Source: Simiduia sp. 21SJ11W-1 (GTDB lineage Bacteria > Pseudomonadota > Gammaproteobacteria > Pseudomonadales > Cellvibrionaceae). From it: a stretch of 64,000 nt of DNA. A program made the translations under genes and the position numbers. The notes beneath the pieces are model-generated. The model was not told where the DNA came from. It made no database searches and was given only the letters and a program-made list of their open reading frames with translations. This document shows, piece after piece, positions 35,695 to 44,800 of the stretch (position 1 is the first letter of the stretch; the number at the start of each line of letters is the position of its first letter). Location: NCBI RefSeq assembly GCF_024138675.1, contig NZ_CP090959.1, positions 3,460,001-3,524,000 of the forward strand, read 5' to 3'.

Positions 35695-36417
35695 GTGATG
35701 CAGCGCGCCTCGGTTTACGTATTTATGGCCGCCGCGGCGGCCGTTTTTACCCTCGGCAAATGCACCAGCGGGCCTGCGCCTGCAGAGCAAGCCGCGGAAT
35801 CCGAAGCCAGCAAACGCTACGCAGAATTAAAAGCCGAGCGCTTGGCACGCCAGGGCGAGAGTGCCGACTACGACGCCACGCTCGTTAGCCTCAATGCCCT
35901 TGGCATTGCTGACACCAACCTCTACGAGTGCGTAAAACAGCGCGTGGCCCGTGCGCTCTCGCACACCGAGGCCAAAGCCCTCAGCCAACCCACAGACTTG
36001 CGCACGCTGGCGTGCAAAAATTCCGGCATACGCAGCCTTCAGGGCCTTGAGCACTTCACCCACCTGGAAGAATTAGACCTTTCTGGCAATCGCATTGCAG
36101 AGGTGAGCCCGCTGGGTAAACTTTACCAATTGCGCGAACTTAAATTAAAAAACAATAAAGTGGCGAGCATTTGGCCACTGTTAAATCTCGACAAGCTCAC
36201 CAAGCTCGATTTGCGGGGCAACCCGGTGAGTGACCTGCATTTGCTGGGCGGCTTTGGCCAACTGCAACAGCTGAGTTTTCGCCTTACCAGTAAAGACCGC
36301 TGTGATTACCTGGCAGATATCAAGCGCGCGCTGCGCCACAGCCAGGTAAGGCTGAATGTGCCAAGCAGGTGTGTGGATGAATTTGGCGAACCCGCCTCAA
36401 TCAGCGAGTTTGAATAA
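35695..36417 (+). CDS. Leucine-rich-repeat protein, probably exported
   Basis: 240 residues beginning (GTG 35695 or ATG 35698) directly after the dxs stop. The hydrophobic N-terminus ends in TLGKC, a near-lipobox with Lys before the Cys, so lipidation is doubtful. Residues 100-200 hold about four LRR units (LRTLACKNSGIRSLQGLEHF, LEELDLSGNRIAEVSPLGKL and similar), of the SDS22-like type. Possibly a protein-interaction module; no function can be assigned. Codon use resembles dxs. Confidence 0.8.
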   Translation: MMQRASVYVFMAAAAAVFTLGKCTSGPAPAEQAAESEASKRYAELKAERLARQGESADYDATLVSLNALGIADTNLYECVKQRVARALSHTEAKALSQPTDLRTLACKNSGIRSLQGLEHFTHLEELDLSGNRIAEVSPLGKLYQLRELKLKNNKVASIWPLLNLDKLTKLDLRGNPVSDLHLLGGFGQLQQLSFRLTSKDRCDYLADIKRALRHSQVRLNVPSRCVDEFGEPASISEFE

Positions 36418-36427
36418 GCGCCGTTGC

Positions 36428-36844
36428 CTAGCGGGGCGCGTCTAGGGGCAGCTGGCTCGCGCCGAACCAGTAGTCCATTGTGTGGGTTAACTTTTGTTTG
36501 AGCTCGGCCAAACCCACGGGTTTGATGAGGTAACCGCTTGCGCCGGCGCGGAAACTTTGGCGAATATCCTGCGGGTTATCTGAGGTGGATAGCATCACCG
36601 CCGGTGCCAGTATCTCCGCCCCTTTTGCCCAGCGCAGAAACGCAATGCCATTCATGCCCGGCAAATTGACATCCACCAGTATCAACGCCACCGGCATAGT
36701 GTCGCCTTGCAAATAACGCTGGGCAGATTCTGCACTTGCCACGCGCACCAGCTCAAGGACATGGGCCTTGAGTACTGTTTGGATAAGCAACGCGTGATCG
36801 TCGTTATCTTCTATCAATAAAATGCGCTGGGCCTCTGTATTCAT
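36428..36844 (-). CDS. Single-domain response regulator (CheY-like)
   Basis: 138 residues, one receiver domain. Phosphoacceptor Asp58 in LILVDVNLPGMNG, acidic pair E12/D13 in LLIEDNDDH, and the conserved Lys in YLIKPVG. No output domain. Last gene of the minus-strand run kinase, diguanylate cyclase, regulator; it could be a phosphate sink or protein-contact output for the kinase. Confidence 0.92.
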   Translation of the reverse strand: MNTEAQRILLIEDNDDHALLIQTVLKAHVLELVRVASAESAQRYLQGDTMPVALILVDVNLPGMNGIAFLRWAKGAEILAPAVMLSTSDNPQDIRQSFRAGASGYLIKPVGLAELKQKLTHTMDYWFGASQLPLDAPR

Positions 36845-36869
36845 CCTCTACCTTGCGGTGTGTGGTTTA

Positions 36870-37769
36870 TCACATCTGGCAACTGATGCGGTTTTTGCCC
36901 TCGCCCTTGGCTTGGTAGAGCAGGGCATCGGCCTTTTTCAGCAATTGCTGCGGCGATTCGCCGGCACTTGGCACCAGCCCGCAACTTACCGACAGGGTAA
37001 TTTTTTTGCTTTCGTGCTGCACCGGGTGTTGCGCTAAAAATTCCGTGAAGCGCAACAAACACTGGCGGGCATCTTTTGGATCGGTTTTCGGAAACACCAT
37101 GAGGAATTCATCGCCACCCAGGCGCGCGGCCAGGTCGCCATCGCGCAACACTGATGTCATGGCGTGCGCAATGTGTTTTATGGCTGCATCACCAAGCGGG
37201 TGGCCGTGGTTATCGTTCAGTTGCTTGAGCTCATCCATGTCGATCAGCGCACAACTGAAGGTACTGCCGTAGCGGTTAAGTTCAGTGATTAACCGGTTGA
37301 GTTCACGCATGGCAAAGCGGCGGTTGTAGAGCCCGGTAAGCGAATCGTGCCAGGATTCTTCAATAAGCTGGTTGAGAATATCCTGCCTATCCAGCGCGTG
37401 GCGAATAACGCGCTTGAGAATATTCGGCGTCAGCTCACCCTTTGACACAAAGTCTGCCGCGCCTTTTTGCATCAGCTTGGAATCTATGTGCTCATCTTCC
37501 ATTACCGTTACCACCACCACTGGCACACCGGTAAACCAGCCCAGCATATTTTCACTGGTGCCGTCGGCAAGCAAATAGTCGAGCAGCACCAAATCAAAGG
37601 GCGGATTGGATGCCAACTGCTGTTTCACTTCATCTCGGTGTTGGCACTGGGTCAACTTGAAAGTCAATCCGGTTTTATTTAACAGCGACCGCATGATCAA
37701 CTGATGATCTTCGGAATCCTCCACATGCAAAATGTGCAGGCCTTGTTTGTCACTTGATTTTGCTGGCAC
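36870..37769 (-). CDS. Receiver-GGDEF diguanylate cyclase
   Basis: 299 residues. Receiver domain (about 10-125) with Asp64 in LVLLDYLLADG, then a GGDEF domain (about 135-299) with intact GGDEF at 217-221 and the inhibitory-site RDGD at 208-211 (RxxD five residues upstream). It should make c-di-GMP from GTP under phosphorylation control and be subject to product inhibition. 4 bp after the histidine kinase, so it is the likely partner. Confidence 0.94.
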   Translation of the reverse strand: MPAKSSDKQGLHILHVEDSEDHQLIMRSLLNKTGLTFKLTQCQHRDEVKQQLASNPPFDLVLLDYLLADGTSENMLGWFTGVPVVVVTVMEDEHIDSKLMQKGAADFVSKGELTPNILKRVIRHALDRQDILNQLIEESWHDSLTGLYNRRFAMRELNRLITELNRYGSTFSCALIDMDELKQLNDNHGHPLGDAAIKHIAHAMTSVLRDGDLAARLGGDEFLMVFPKTDPKDARQCLLRFTEFLAQHPVQHESKKITLSVSCGLVPSAGESPQQLLKKADALLYQAKGEGKNRISCQM

Positions 37770-37773
37770 TCAA

Positions 37774-39825
37774 CTACTCCTTTAGATTGGGTAATTCGAT
37801 GTAAAACCGCGTACCTTCACCCAATGTACTCTCCAACCAGATGCGCCCCTGATGCCGCTCGACCACGGCCTCGCAAATTGCCAGGCCCAAACCGGAACCC
37901 GGGGTTTTCCTGCTGTCGCGACGCATAAATAACTGAAACACTTTTTCTTGCCACTCCGTCTCAATGCCGATGCCGTTATCGCTCACCTGAATCGAGGTTT
38001 GCCCGCGGTGATTGGTGGTACACGCCACCGTGACCTTGAGCGGGCGATCGATGTCGCGGTAATTGATGGCGTTTTGCAGCAAGTTGTTAAACAACTGCAT
38101 GATCAAGGTGCGCAGCCCCCAGAAGCCATCGCCCAGCGCCTCTAGCTGCAGCCGGGCACCCACGGCGTCGAAGGCCGCTTTGTGGGTGGCCTGCACATCA
38201 TCGAGCAGTGACGCCCAATCGATATACTCCAAGGGCAACACCTGGTGCGATACCCGCGACAGCGCCAGTAAATCCTGCAGCAGCTGCTCCATTTGACGGC
38301 TGTTAGCCGTAATGCGCCCGAGCAGCTGTCGCGCCTCTGGATCATCAGCCACAGCAGGCTGCAGGGCCAACACCTCGGAGAGGCCGGTAATGGCCACCAG
38401 CGGCGACTTCAAGTCATGGGATACGGCATACACGAACTGCTCCAGATCACGGGTTTTACGCCGGAGAAGATCCTCCTGACGCTTGCGCTCGGTTACATCA
38501 ACCAACGCATACACTGTATAGATTAGTCCGTTTAGCGGCGCTTGCCGCTGGCTGAGCTCCACCGGGCACTGAACCCCTTCAAGGCTCCTGCAATTCACCA
38601 CCTGGCCTTGCTGGCCAATCAGTTGGGCGGCCTTGGCGGGCAGAAACTCATCCATGGGTCGCTGCAACAAGGCCGATTCAGGCCCGCCCAGCAACGCCAC
38701 CGCCTGCTGGTTGCACAGTTCAATGCGCCCGCCAGGATCTACCACCACCAAGGCTGTGGGCGCTGCATCAGCCATATGGCGAAACTTTTCAGACAGCGCC
38801 AGCTGGCGCGCCATGCGATCGGCGTGGGCCTGGGCTGCGCGACGGTGGCCCGCAAGCGTCAGCGCGATGATGAACAGTAACAAGCTCCCCACCAGACCCG
38901 CCGCCAACACCCAGGCCGCGCCGTAATCGCGCTGCTGGCCGTCAAACAAAGGCGTCGCCTGCACATCCAGACGCCAGGCCCGCCCGCCCATCTCCATGGT
39001 TACCGCTGCTGTGTACCTGCCAGGGGCGGAAGACATGCCTGGGCTTGAGTCGTAGAGCAAGGCGCCGCTCGGTTGATCGGTTATACGAAAGTGCAGTGTG
39101 TTTGGCTTTCCCTCGGTAATGGCGGCCAGTAGCCGCCCCATGCGAAAGGGGGCGTACACAAACCCCTGAATGCTTTGGGCTCGCAGCACTTGGCTGCCCG
39201 GGTCTTCACGGGTGCGGTACACGGGCACATACATCAGAAAGCCCGCCTGTACATCCTCATCGGTTTCCTGCACCAGGGTCACGTGGCCTGACACACTGGC
39301 CTGGCCTGTGTCTCTGGCACGGGCAATGGCCTCGCGTCGCACGGGCTCCGAGAACATGTCGTAACCGAAGGCGCGCTGGTTGCGCCAGGTAAAGGGCTCA
39401 AGATAGGTGACGGGGGTATAGAAAGCGCGCTGGCCGGCCGGGGCAATGGCAAAGCGTGCAAAACCCTCGGCAGTAATGGCCGCCTCAAATGCCGGCTTAT
39501 CGTCGCGGGCAAGGTAGGCTGCATAGCCAATACCCTGAATGCCCGGGTAGTGGCGATCCAGCGCAAGGGTGCCTACAAACAGGCGCCACTCGCTGCGGGT
39601 GACATTTTCCGAGGCGTAGAAGAGCCCAACGCCTGCACGCAACAGGCCGCTGTAAATGAGCAGCTGGTGCTGGATATCCAACCTCAGCAGCTCTACTTGG
39701 CGCTCAAACTGGGCCTGGCCCGTTTTACGGGCTTGCTGGTCGGTGACGTAGGCGGCAAAGAAACTGACTGAGATGGAAATCAGCAGCACCAGCCAGGCGG
39801 GTTTGGCAGAAAGCGGCAATCCCAA
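37774..39825 (-). CDS. CHASE-PAS sensor histidine kinase
   Basis: 683 residues. One N-terminal membrane helix, a periplasmic CHASE domain (about 45-290, with GIQGIGYAAYL), a second membrane helix (about 303-325), a PAS domain (about 345-445), a HisKA domain with phosphoacceptor His470 in FVYAVSHDLKSPL, and an HATPase domain with NLLQNAINYRD and DNGIGIE. It senses a small ligand outside and passes phosphate to the receivers encoded next to it. No receiver domain of its own. Confidence 0.94.
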   Translation of the reverse strand: MGLPLSAKPAWLVLLISISVSFFAAYVTDQQARKTGQAQFERQVELLRLDIQHQLLIYSGLLRAGVGLFYASENVTRSEWRLFVGTLALDRHYPGIQGIGYAAYLARDDKPAFEAAITAEGFARFAIAPAGQRAFYTPVTYLEPFTWRNQRAFGYDMFSEPVRREAIARARDTGQASVSGHVTLVQETDEDVQAGFLMYVPVYRTREDPGSQVLRAQSIQGFVYAPFRMGRLLAAITEGKPNTLHFRITDQPSGALLYDSSPGMSSAPGRYTAAVTMEMGGRAWRLDVQATPLFDGQQRDYGAAWVLAAGLVGSLLLFIIALTLAGHRRAAQAHADRMARQLALSEKFRHMADAAPTALVVVDPGGRIELCNQQAVALLGGPESALLQRPMDEFLPAKAAQLIGQQGQVVNCRSLEGVQCPVELSQRQAPLNGLIYTVYALVDVTERKRQEDLLRRKTRDLEQFVYAVSHDLKSPLVAITGLSEVLALQPAVADDPEARQLLGRITANSRQMEQLLQDLLALSRVSHQVLPLEYIDWASLLDDVQATHKAAFDAVGARLQLEALGDGFWGLRTLIMQLFNNLLQNAINYRDIDRPLKVTVACTTNHRGQTSIQVSDNGIGIETEWQEKVFQLFMRRDSRKTPGSGLGLAICEAVVERHQGRIWLESTLGEGTRFYIELPNLKE

Positions 39826-39938
39826 AGCTGCACTCCAATTGCGAATCGGGCAAAGGCTGCAGTAAATCTAGTTCAAGATTGGGGTAGCCGTTCGGGCATT
39901 CAGCCAAAACGGCGCGGGAATGGCTTTTTGTCGCTTGA

Positions 39939-40541
39939 TCAGTCGTCTTGCTGGTCGTTAAACAAGTGGCCGAGCTTGCCCTTTTTGGTTTCGAGATAGC
40001 GCAAATTGTGCGGGTTGCGGCCAGTCTGGTGCGACAACCGCTCCACCACGGGAATACCCAAATCCTGAAAGGCTTTAACCTTGCGCGGGTTGTTGGTCAT
40101 CAAGCGGATGCGCTCGATTGCCAGGTGTTCGAGCATGGGCTTCAGAATGGAGTAGTCGCGCATGTCAGCACCGAAGCCGAGCGCCTCGTTGGCCTCTACG
40201 GTATCGGCGCCGCAATCTTGCAATTTGTAGGCACGAATTTTATTGAGCAGGCCAATGCCACGGCCTTCCTGGCGCAAATAGAAAATCGCGCCGCGGCCGG
40301 TTTGGGCAATCTTGTGCATGGCGGCCTGCAGCTGGGCACCACAATCGCAGCGCAAACTGAACAGGGCATCGCCCGTTAAACACTCGGAGTGAATTCGCGC
40401 CAGCACCGGCTCTTCACCGCGCACGTCGCCCATGGTGAGCACCAGGTGCTCTTTGTTGTTGTCTGGGTCTTCAAACCCGTGCATGTCGAACGTGCCCCAG
40501 GGCGTGGGCAAGCGCGAAGACTCAATGTAGCGAATGGTCAC
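39939..40541 (-). CDS. ribA: GTP cyclohydrolase II
   Basis: 200 residues. The zinc site [18 protein letters not shown] and the GTP-binding [10 protein letters not shown] are intact. It opens GTP to the pyrimidine precursor of riboflavin. It is the last gene of a long minus-strand run starting at nrdR. This is the only protein in the window with a complete GCHII zinc site, as the C-terminal half of RibBA lacks it. Confidence 0.96.
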   Translation of the reverse strand: MTIRYIESSRLPTPWGTFDMHGFEDPDNNKEHLVLTMGDVRGEEPVLARIHSECLTGDALFSLRCDCGAQLQAAMHKIAQTGRGAIFYLRQEGRGIGLLNKIRAYKLQDCGADTVEANEALGFGADMRDYSILKPMLEHLAIERIRLMTNNPRKVKAFQDLGIPVVERLSHQTGRNPHNLRYLETKKGKLGHLFNDQQDD

Positions 40542-40566
40542 TCGAAAACCTCTTTGTTAGAGCGCA

Positions 40567-41214
40567 CTACAGGCGCGACCGGATCACCAGCACGCCTTGC
40601 TCTTGATTCATATCCACCTTCTGGAGAAAGCTGTTGCCGAGCAACACCATCTCGGGAAAATTCCCTTCCAGCACCACCGCCGGCACCTGGTACACCACCA
40701 CGCCACCCACACCCACAGATTCGAGCATGACCTGCCAACTGGTGGCGCGCCCAGAGGCGGTACTGACCTGCCCGCGCTGGCCTTCGGTATAGCGCACACC
40801 CAGGGCTTTGGCGTGCTGCTCGCTCATGGCCACGCTGGTGGCGCCGGTATCCACCATCATTTGCATGGGCCGGCTGTTAATCGCGCCCTCGGCCCAGTAA
40901 TGGCCGCCGCGGCCGCGGGCCAGGCGTACTTCGGCTTTTTTGGGTGGCGCAAAGCTGCCACTGATGCGCCGGCTTAAGGTGATCTTCAACTCTTGGCCAC
41001 GGTAGCGCACGCGGGCAAATTTGCTGGTGCCCTCCACCAACGTTACCCCTTCGGGGCTGGTTTGGCCTTCTTTTAAAATGCGGGTATTGCCGTCTATGGC
41101 GAGCACTGCACTGCCTTTGAGCAAGCCCTGGGCCTGAATATCCAGCGCAGAGGCCGGTTGCACCCACAACCAGAACAGTGCTACCAGCCAAAGCCTTACC
41201 ACGGCCACACCCAC
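40567..41214 (-). CDS. Retropepsin-like aspartic protease (TIGR02281 type)
   Basis: 215 residues with a signal peptide (ending QPASA). The catalytic motif is MMVDTGATSVAMSE (about residue 120). The family is a single-lobe protease expected to dimerise, in the periplasm. A further conserved segment, VLLGNSFLQ, is near the C-terminus. The start overlaps pgpA by 19 bp. Its substrate is unknown. Confidence 0.88.
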   Translation of the reverse strand: MGVAVVRLWLVALFWLWVQPASALDIQAQGLLKGSAVLAIDGNTRILKEGQTSPEGVTLVEGTSKFARVRYRGQELKITLSRRISGSFAPPKKAEVRLARGRGGHYWAEGAINSRPMQMMVDTGATSVAMSEQHAKALGVRYTEGQRGQVSTASGRATSWQVMLESVGVGGVVVYQVPAVVLEGNFPEMVLLGNSFLQKVDMNQEQGVLVIRSRL

Positions 41215-41723
41215 AGGGTCAGTTGCAGTACCGCCAAGGCCATCAGGCCCGCCAGCACATCATCGAGCATCACACCCAGGCCACCCTTGAGGCGCCGGTC
41301 GGCCCAGCCAATGGGCCAGGGCTTGGCAATATCAAACAGGCGAAACAGCACAAAGCCGTACAGCCACCAGCCAAGGCTCATGGGCACCCAGAGCAGTGCA
41401 ATCCAAAGGCCTACAAATTCATCCCACACAATGGCGCCGTGATCACTCACGCCCAGCCACCGGCCGGCGTAATCGCACACATACACACCCAGTGCAAAGG
41501 CCGCCACAATCACGAGGCTTACCCCCCAGGTGGGCAGGTAGGCCTGCAGCAGCCACGCCAGCGGCAAGGCCGCCAGGGTGCCGAAGGTACCGGGCGCCTT
41601 GGGCGCCAGCCCACTGCCAAAACCCAGCGCCAACAACAGGCGCGGCTCGGCCAGCATCTGGCCGATACCGGGCAGCGCTTTAGGCCCGGTCGAAGTGGCT
41701 GTAGCCACGTCGGCTTGGCTCAT
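41196..41723 (-). CDS. pgpA: Phosphatidylglycerophosphatase A
   Basis: 175 residues, membrane enzyme that removes phosphate from phosphatidylglycerol phosphate. Family residues lie in GSGLAPKAPGTFGTLAALPLA and in VWDEFVGLWI. The start at 41723 has GGAGAG 6 bp upstream, and the gene overlaps the thiL end by 44 bp. thiL-pgpA is a standard pair in gammaproteobacteria. Confidence 0.93.
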   Translation of the reverse strand: MSQADVATATSTGPKALPGIGQMLAEPRLLLALGFGSGLAPKAPGTFGTLAALPLAWLLQAYLPTWGVSLVIVAAFALGVYVCDYAGRWLGVSDHGAIVWDEFVGLWIALLWVPMSLGWWLYGFVLFRLFDIAKPWPIGWADRRLKGGLGVMLDDVLAGLMALAVLQLTLWVWPW

Positions 41724-42648
41724 AGGGCTCTCCGTCCAGCAGGCAGGTGACATCGCCGCCTTTTACAATTTCGCCAATGGCCGTGGCATTTAATTTTCCG
41801 TCTGCTATGAGCTGCTCTACCTTGGCCATTTTCGCCTGCGGCACGGTAAAACACAGCTGGTAGTCATCGCCACCGCCGAGCGCCCAATTGGCAATTTGCT
41901 CGGCCTCGGCCACCTTGTTCAGCGCCGTGGAAACCGGCACCCGCTCTATGTCGACTTTTGCCCCTACACCGCTCTCTTCACAAATGTGGCCAAGGTCTGC
42001 CAGCAGGCCATCGGATACATCAATGGCGCAGTGGGTAATGCCGCGCAACAATTTGGCCTCTTTTAAACGTGGCACAGGCCGGTAGTAGTGCTGCATAAAA
42101 TAACTGAAGGCCGATTTACCCACGCTCAATTCCTGGCGAATTACCGCGAGTGCGGCTGCCGCATTGCCCAGCTGGTCGGTTACGTAAATCACATCGCCCA
42201 CGCGCGCATTGCCGCGCATGAATGCGTAATCCTGCTCAACCGCGCCGTGCACCTGAATGGTGATTGCCAGCGGCCCGCGCGTGGTGTCGCCACCTACCAA
42301 CGCAATGTTGTATTGGTCGGCACAGGCAAAAAGCCCGCGGGAGAAGCCCTCCAGCCATTGTTCATCGGCCTTGGGCATGGTTAAACCCAAGGTGAACCAC
42401 AAAGGCTCGGCGCCCATGGCCGCAAGATCGCTGAGATTAACGCGCAGGGCGCGCTCGGCAATCAGCTCCGGGTCTGCATTGCGGGGAAAGTGAATGCCAC
42501 CAACAAGGGTGTCCATTGAAACTGCCAGCACTTTGTTTTCCGGCACGCTGAGCAAGGCGCAATCGTCGCCAATGCCCATGTTCACGCCAAAGGCGCGCGC
42601 CGATTGAAAAAAGTACCGCTTGATGAGTTCAAATTCACTCAACGCCAT
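41680..42648 (-). CDS. thiL: Thiamine-monophosphate kinase
   Basis: 322 residues, AIR-synthase-like fold. It phosphorylates thiamine monophosphate to the active diphosphate. Mg/ATP-binding segments GIGDDCALL and VSMDTLVGGIHF are present. It follows nusB by 45 bp in the usual nusB-thiL-pgpA order. The downstream pgpA begins inside its last 44 bases. Confidence 0.95.
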   Translation of the reverse strand: MALSEFELIKRYFFQSARAFGVNMGIGDDCALLSVPENKVLAVSMDTLVGGIHFPRNADPELIAERALRVNLSDLAAMGAEPLWFTLGLTMPKADEQWLEGFSRGLFACADQYNIALVGGDTTRGPLAITIQVHGAVEQDYAFMRGNARVGDVIYVTDQLGNAAAALAVIRQELSVGKSAFSYFMQHYYRPVPRLKEAKLLRGITHCAIDVSDGLLADLGHICEESGVGAKVDIERVPVSTALNKVAEAEQIANWALGGGDDYQLCFTVPQAKMAKVEQLIADGKLNATAIGEIVKGGDVTCLLDGEPYEPSRRGYSHFDRA

Positions 42649-42693
42649 AAGGAAATTCCTGCCTTTAAATTAACAACCCTGTTCAGTGTAGCG

Positions 42694-43146
42694 CTAGCGC
42701 TTGGCCTTGCGCTCTGCTTGCACTTCCAGCGCTCGCAGTGAAGCGGCCAATTGATCGAGTACGGCGTTAATAAATTTGTGCGCATCGGTTGCGCCAAATT
42801 TTTTCGCCAGGGCCACGCTTTCGTTAATCACCACCTTGTAGGGCACGTCAATTCGGTGCTTCATTTCATAGGTAGACAAACGCAGCAGCGCCCGGGTAAT
42901 CGGGTCTAACTCGTCGTTGTTGCGGCCCTGCAAAAAGGGTGAGTAGGCGGCCTCTAACTCATCGAGTTTGGCGGGCACCTGGTGCAGCAACTCCTGAAAA
43001 TAAGGCACGTCTACCTTGGTCATGTCGTTATCAGTGCGGAACTCAGCCTCAATGGCATTGAGCGAACTGCCTGCCATTTGCCACTGATACAAGCCCTGCA
43101 TGGCGTAGTGACGCGCCTGCCGACGGCCCGATGCGGATACGTTCAT
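42694..43146 (-). CDS. nusB: Transcription antitermination factor NusB
   Basis: 150 residues, all-helical. Conserved N-terminal [16 protein letters not shown] and C-terminal [26 protein letters not shown]. With NusE it binds boxA in rRNA leaders. It begins 3 bp after ribH. Confidence 0.96.
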   Translation of the reverse strand: MNVSASGRRQARHYAMQGLYQWQMAGSSLNAIEAEFRTDNDMTKVDVPYFQELLHQVPAKLDELEAAYSPFLQGRNNDELDPITRALLRLSTYEMKHRIDVPYKVVINESVALAKKFGATDAHKFINAVLDQLAASLRALEVQAERKAKR

Positions 43147-43149
43147 CAG

Positions 43150-43620
43150 TTATACCTTTGCCAACAGCGAAACCATTTCCAGCGCCGTGTGGGTTGCTTC
43201 CACACCCTTGTTGCCGGCTTTGGTGCCAGAGCGCTCTATGGCCTGCTCGATTGAATCAACGGTGAGCACGCCAAAGGTGATGGGCACGCCACTGGCCATA
43301 GAGGCCTGTGCCAAGCCTTTGGTGCACTCGCCAGCCACGTATTCAAAATGGGGCGTGCCGCCGCGAATAACCGCACCCAAAGCGATGATGGCGTCGAACT
43401 TGCCGGTGCCGGCAAGCTTTTGGGCCACTAACGGGAATTCGAAGGCGCCTGGGGCGTAGTAGATGGTGATGTCTTCATCTTTAATACCGTGACGGCGCAG
43501 GGTGTCGAGTGCGCCGTCTTTCAGGCTTTCTACAACAAAGCTGTTCCAACGGCTAACGATCAGCGCGTACTTGCCTTTGCACTGGGTGAAATCGCCCTCT
43601 ACGACTTTGATATTGCTCAT
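43150..43620 (-). CDS. ribH: 6,7-dimethyl-8-ribityllumazine synthase
   Basis: 156 residues. It condenses dihydroxybutanone phosphate with the ribityl-pyrimidine. Typical segments are [32 protein letters not shown] with the catalytic His, and FGVLTVDS. Part of the riboflavin run ribD-ribE-ribBA-ribH-nusB. Confidence 0.96.
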   Translation of the reverse strand: MSNIKVVEGDFTQCKGKYALIVSRWNSFVVESLKDGALDTLRRHGIKDEDITIYYAPGAFEFPLVAQKLAGTGKFDAIIALGAVIRGGTPHFEYVAGECTKGLAQASMASGVPITFGVLTVDSIEQAIERSGTKAGNKGVEATHTALEMVSLLAKV

Positions 43621-43665
43621 GGTCTTTCCTGTTTGTTCAATTTTAAATACGGGTGAATTGCGCCA

Positions 43666-44787
43666 TTACTCGGGGCAAGAAAAACGCTCAACCACTTCCA
43701 GATCAAACCCGGAAATGGCTGAAAACTTCAAAGGTGCCGACATCAAATTCATTTTGCGCACGCCGATGTCGCGCAAAATCTGGGCGCCGGTGCCCACCTG
43801 TTTGTAAACCGCATCCTGGCTCAGCTGACGCTGGCGGCCAGACAACATCCAATCGATGTTATCGGCAATGTCTTGCGGTGTTTCGGTGTGGCAGATCAAC
43901 ACCACCACACCCTGGCCTGCCGCCTGCACAGATTTGAGTGCGGCGTGGAATGTCCAGGGCGCATGCTCGCTGTCTGAGGGGCGCTGAATGGTGAGCAGAT
44001 CGCGCGCGCTGTCTTGCACGTGCACGCGCACAAGCGTGGGCTCTTCGGGCTTGATGTCGCCTTTAAGCAGCGCAAAGTGCAATTCCTGACGCGCCACATC
44101 GCGGTAGGTGCGCAGCTCGAATTCACCGAAGGCGGTGGCCACCGGGCGGGTGCTCACGCACTCCACAGTTTTTTCTTTTACCGAGCGGTAGTGAATCAAA
44201 TCGGCAATGGTGCCGATTTTCAGGCCGTGGGTTTTGGCGAAGGTTTCAAGATCCGGGCGGCGCGCCATGGTGCCGTCTTCGTTCATGATTTCAACAATCA
44301 CCGAGGCCGCCTCAAAGCCCGCCATGCGCGCCAGATCGCAACCGGCTTCAGTGTGACCTGCGCGGCTCAATACGCCGCCGGGCTGCGCCATCAGCGGGAA
44401 AATATGGCCAGGCTGCACAATATCCGAGGGCTTGGCATCGCGGTTTACTGCCGCGCGCACGGTGCGTGCGCGATCGGCTGCGGAAATACCCGTGGTCACG
44501 CCTTCGGCCGCTTCAATGGAGAGCGTGAAGTTGGTGGCGTGTTGCGCGCGGTTGTGGCCGGCACCCACCATCAACGGCAAATCCAGTTGGCGGCAGCGCT
44601 TTTCGGTAAGGGTTAAACAAATCAATCCACGGGCGTGCTTGGCCATGAAGTTGATGTCTTCTGGGCGAATTTGCTCAGCGGCAATAACCAGATCGCCTTC
44701 GTTCTCGCGATCTTCGTCATCCATCAGGATCACCATTTTGCCCTGGCGGATGTCGTCGATGAGTTCTTCTACCGTATTCAGTTCCAT
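43666..44787 (-). CDS. ribBA: DHBP synthase with degenerate GTP cyclohydrolase II domain (RibBA-like)
   Basis: 373 residues. N-terminal RibB domain (1 to about 205) has the acidic metal loop DDEDRENEGDLV and the HTEAGCDLARM motif. The C-terminal half aligns with GCHII but has no Cys-x2-GD..CDC zinc site and no GTP motif, so it is probably inactive, as in Pseudomonas RibBA proteins. RibB activity on ribulose-5-phosphate is expected, while the standalone RibA (39939-40541) supplies GCHII. Confidence 0.94.
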   Translation of the reverse strand: MELNTVEELIDDIRQGKMVILMDDEDRENEGDLVIAAEQIRPEDINFMAKHARGLICLTLTEKRCRQLDLPLMVGAGHNRAQHATNFTLSIEAAEGVTTGISAADRARTVRAAVNRDAKPSDIVQPGHIFPLMAQPGGVLSRAGHTEAGCDLARMAGFEAASVIVEIMNEDGTMARRPDLETFAKTHGLKIGTIADLIHYRSVKEKTVECVSTRPVATAFGEFELRTYRDVARQELHFALLKGDIKPEEPTLVRVHVQDSARDLLTIQRPSDSEHAPWTFHAALKSVQAAGQGVVVLICHTETPQDIADNIDWMLSGRQRQLSQDAVYKQVGTGAQILRDIGVRKMNLMSAPLKFSAISGFDLEVVERFSCPE

Positions 44788-44800
44788 AGTGCGTCCTGTG

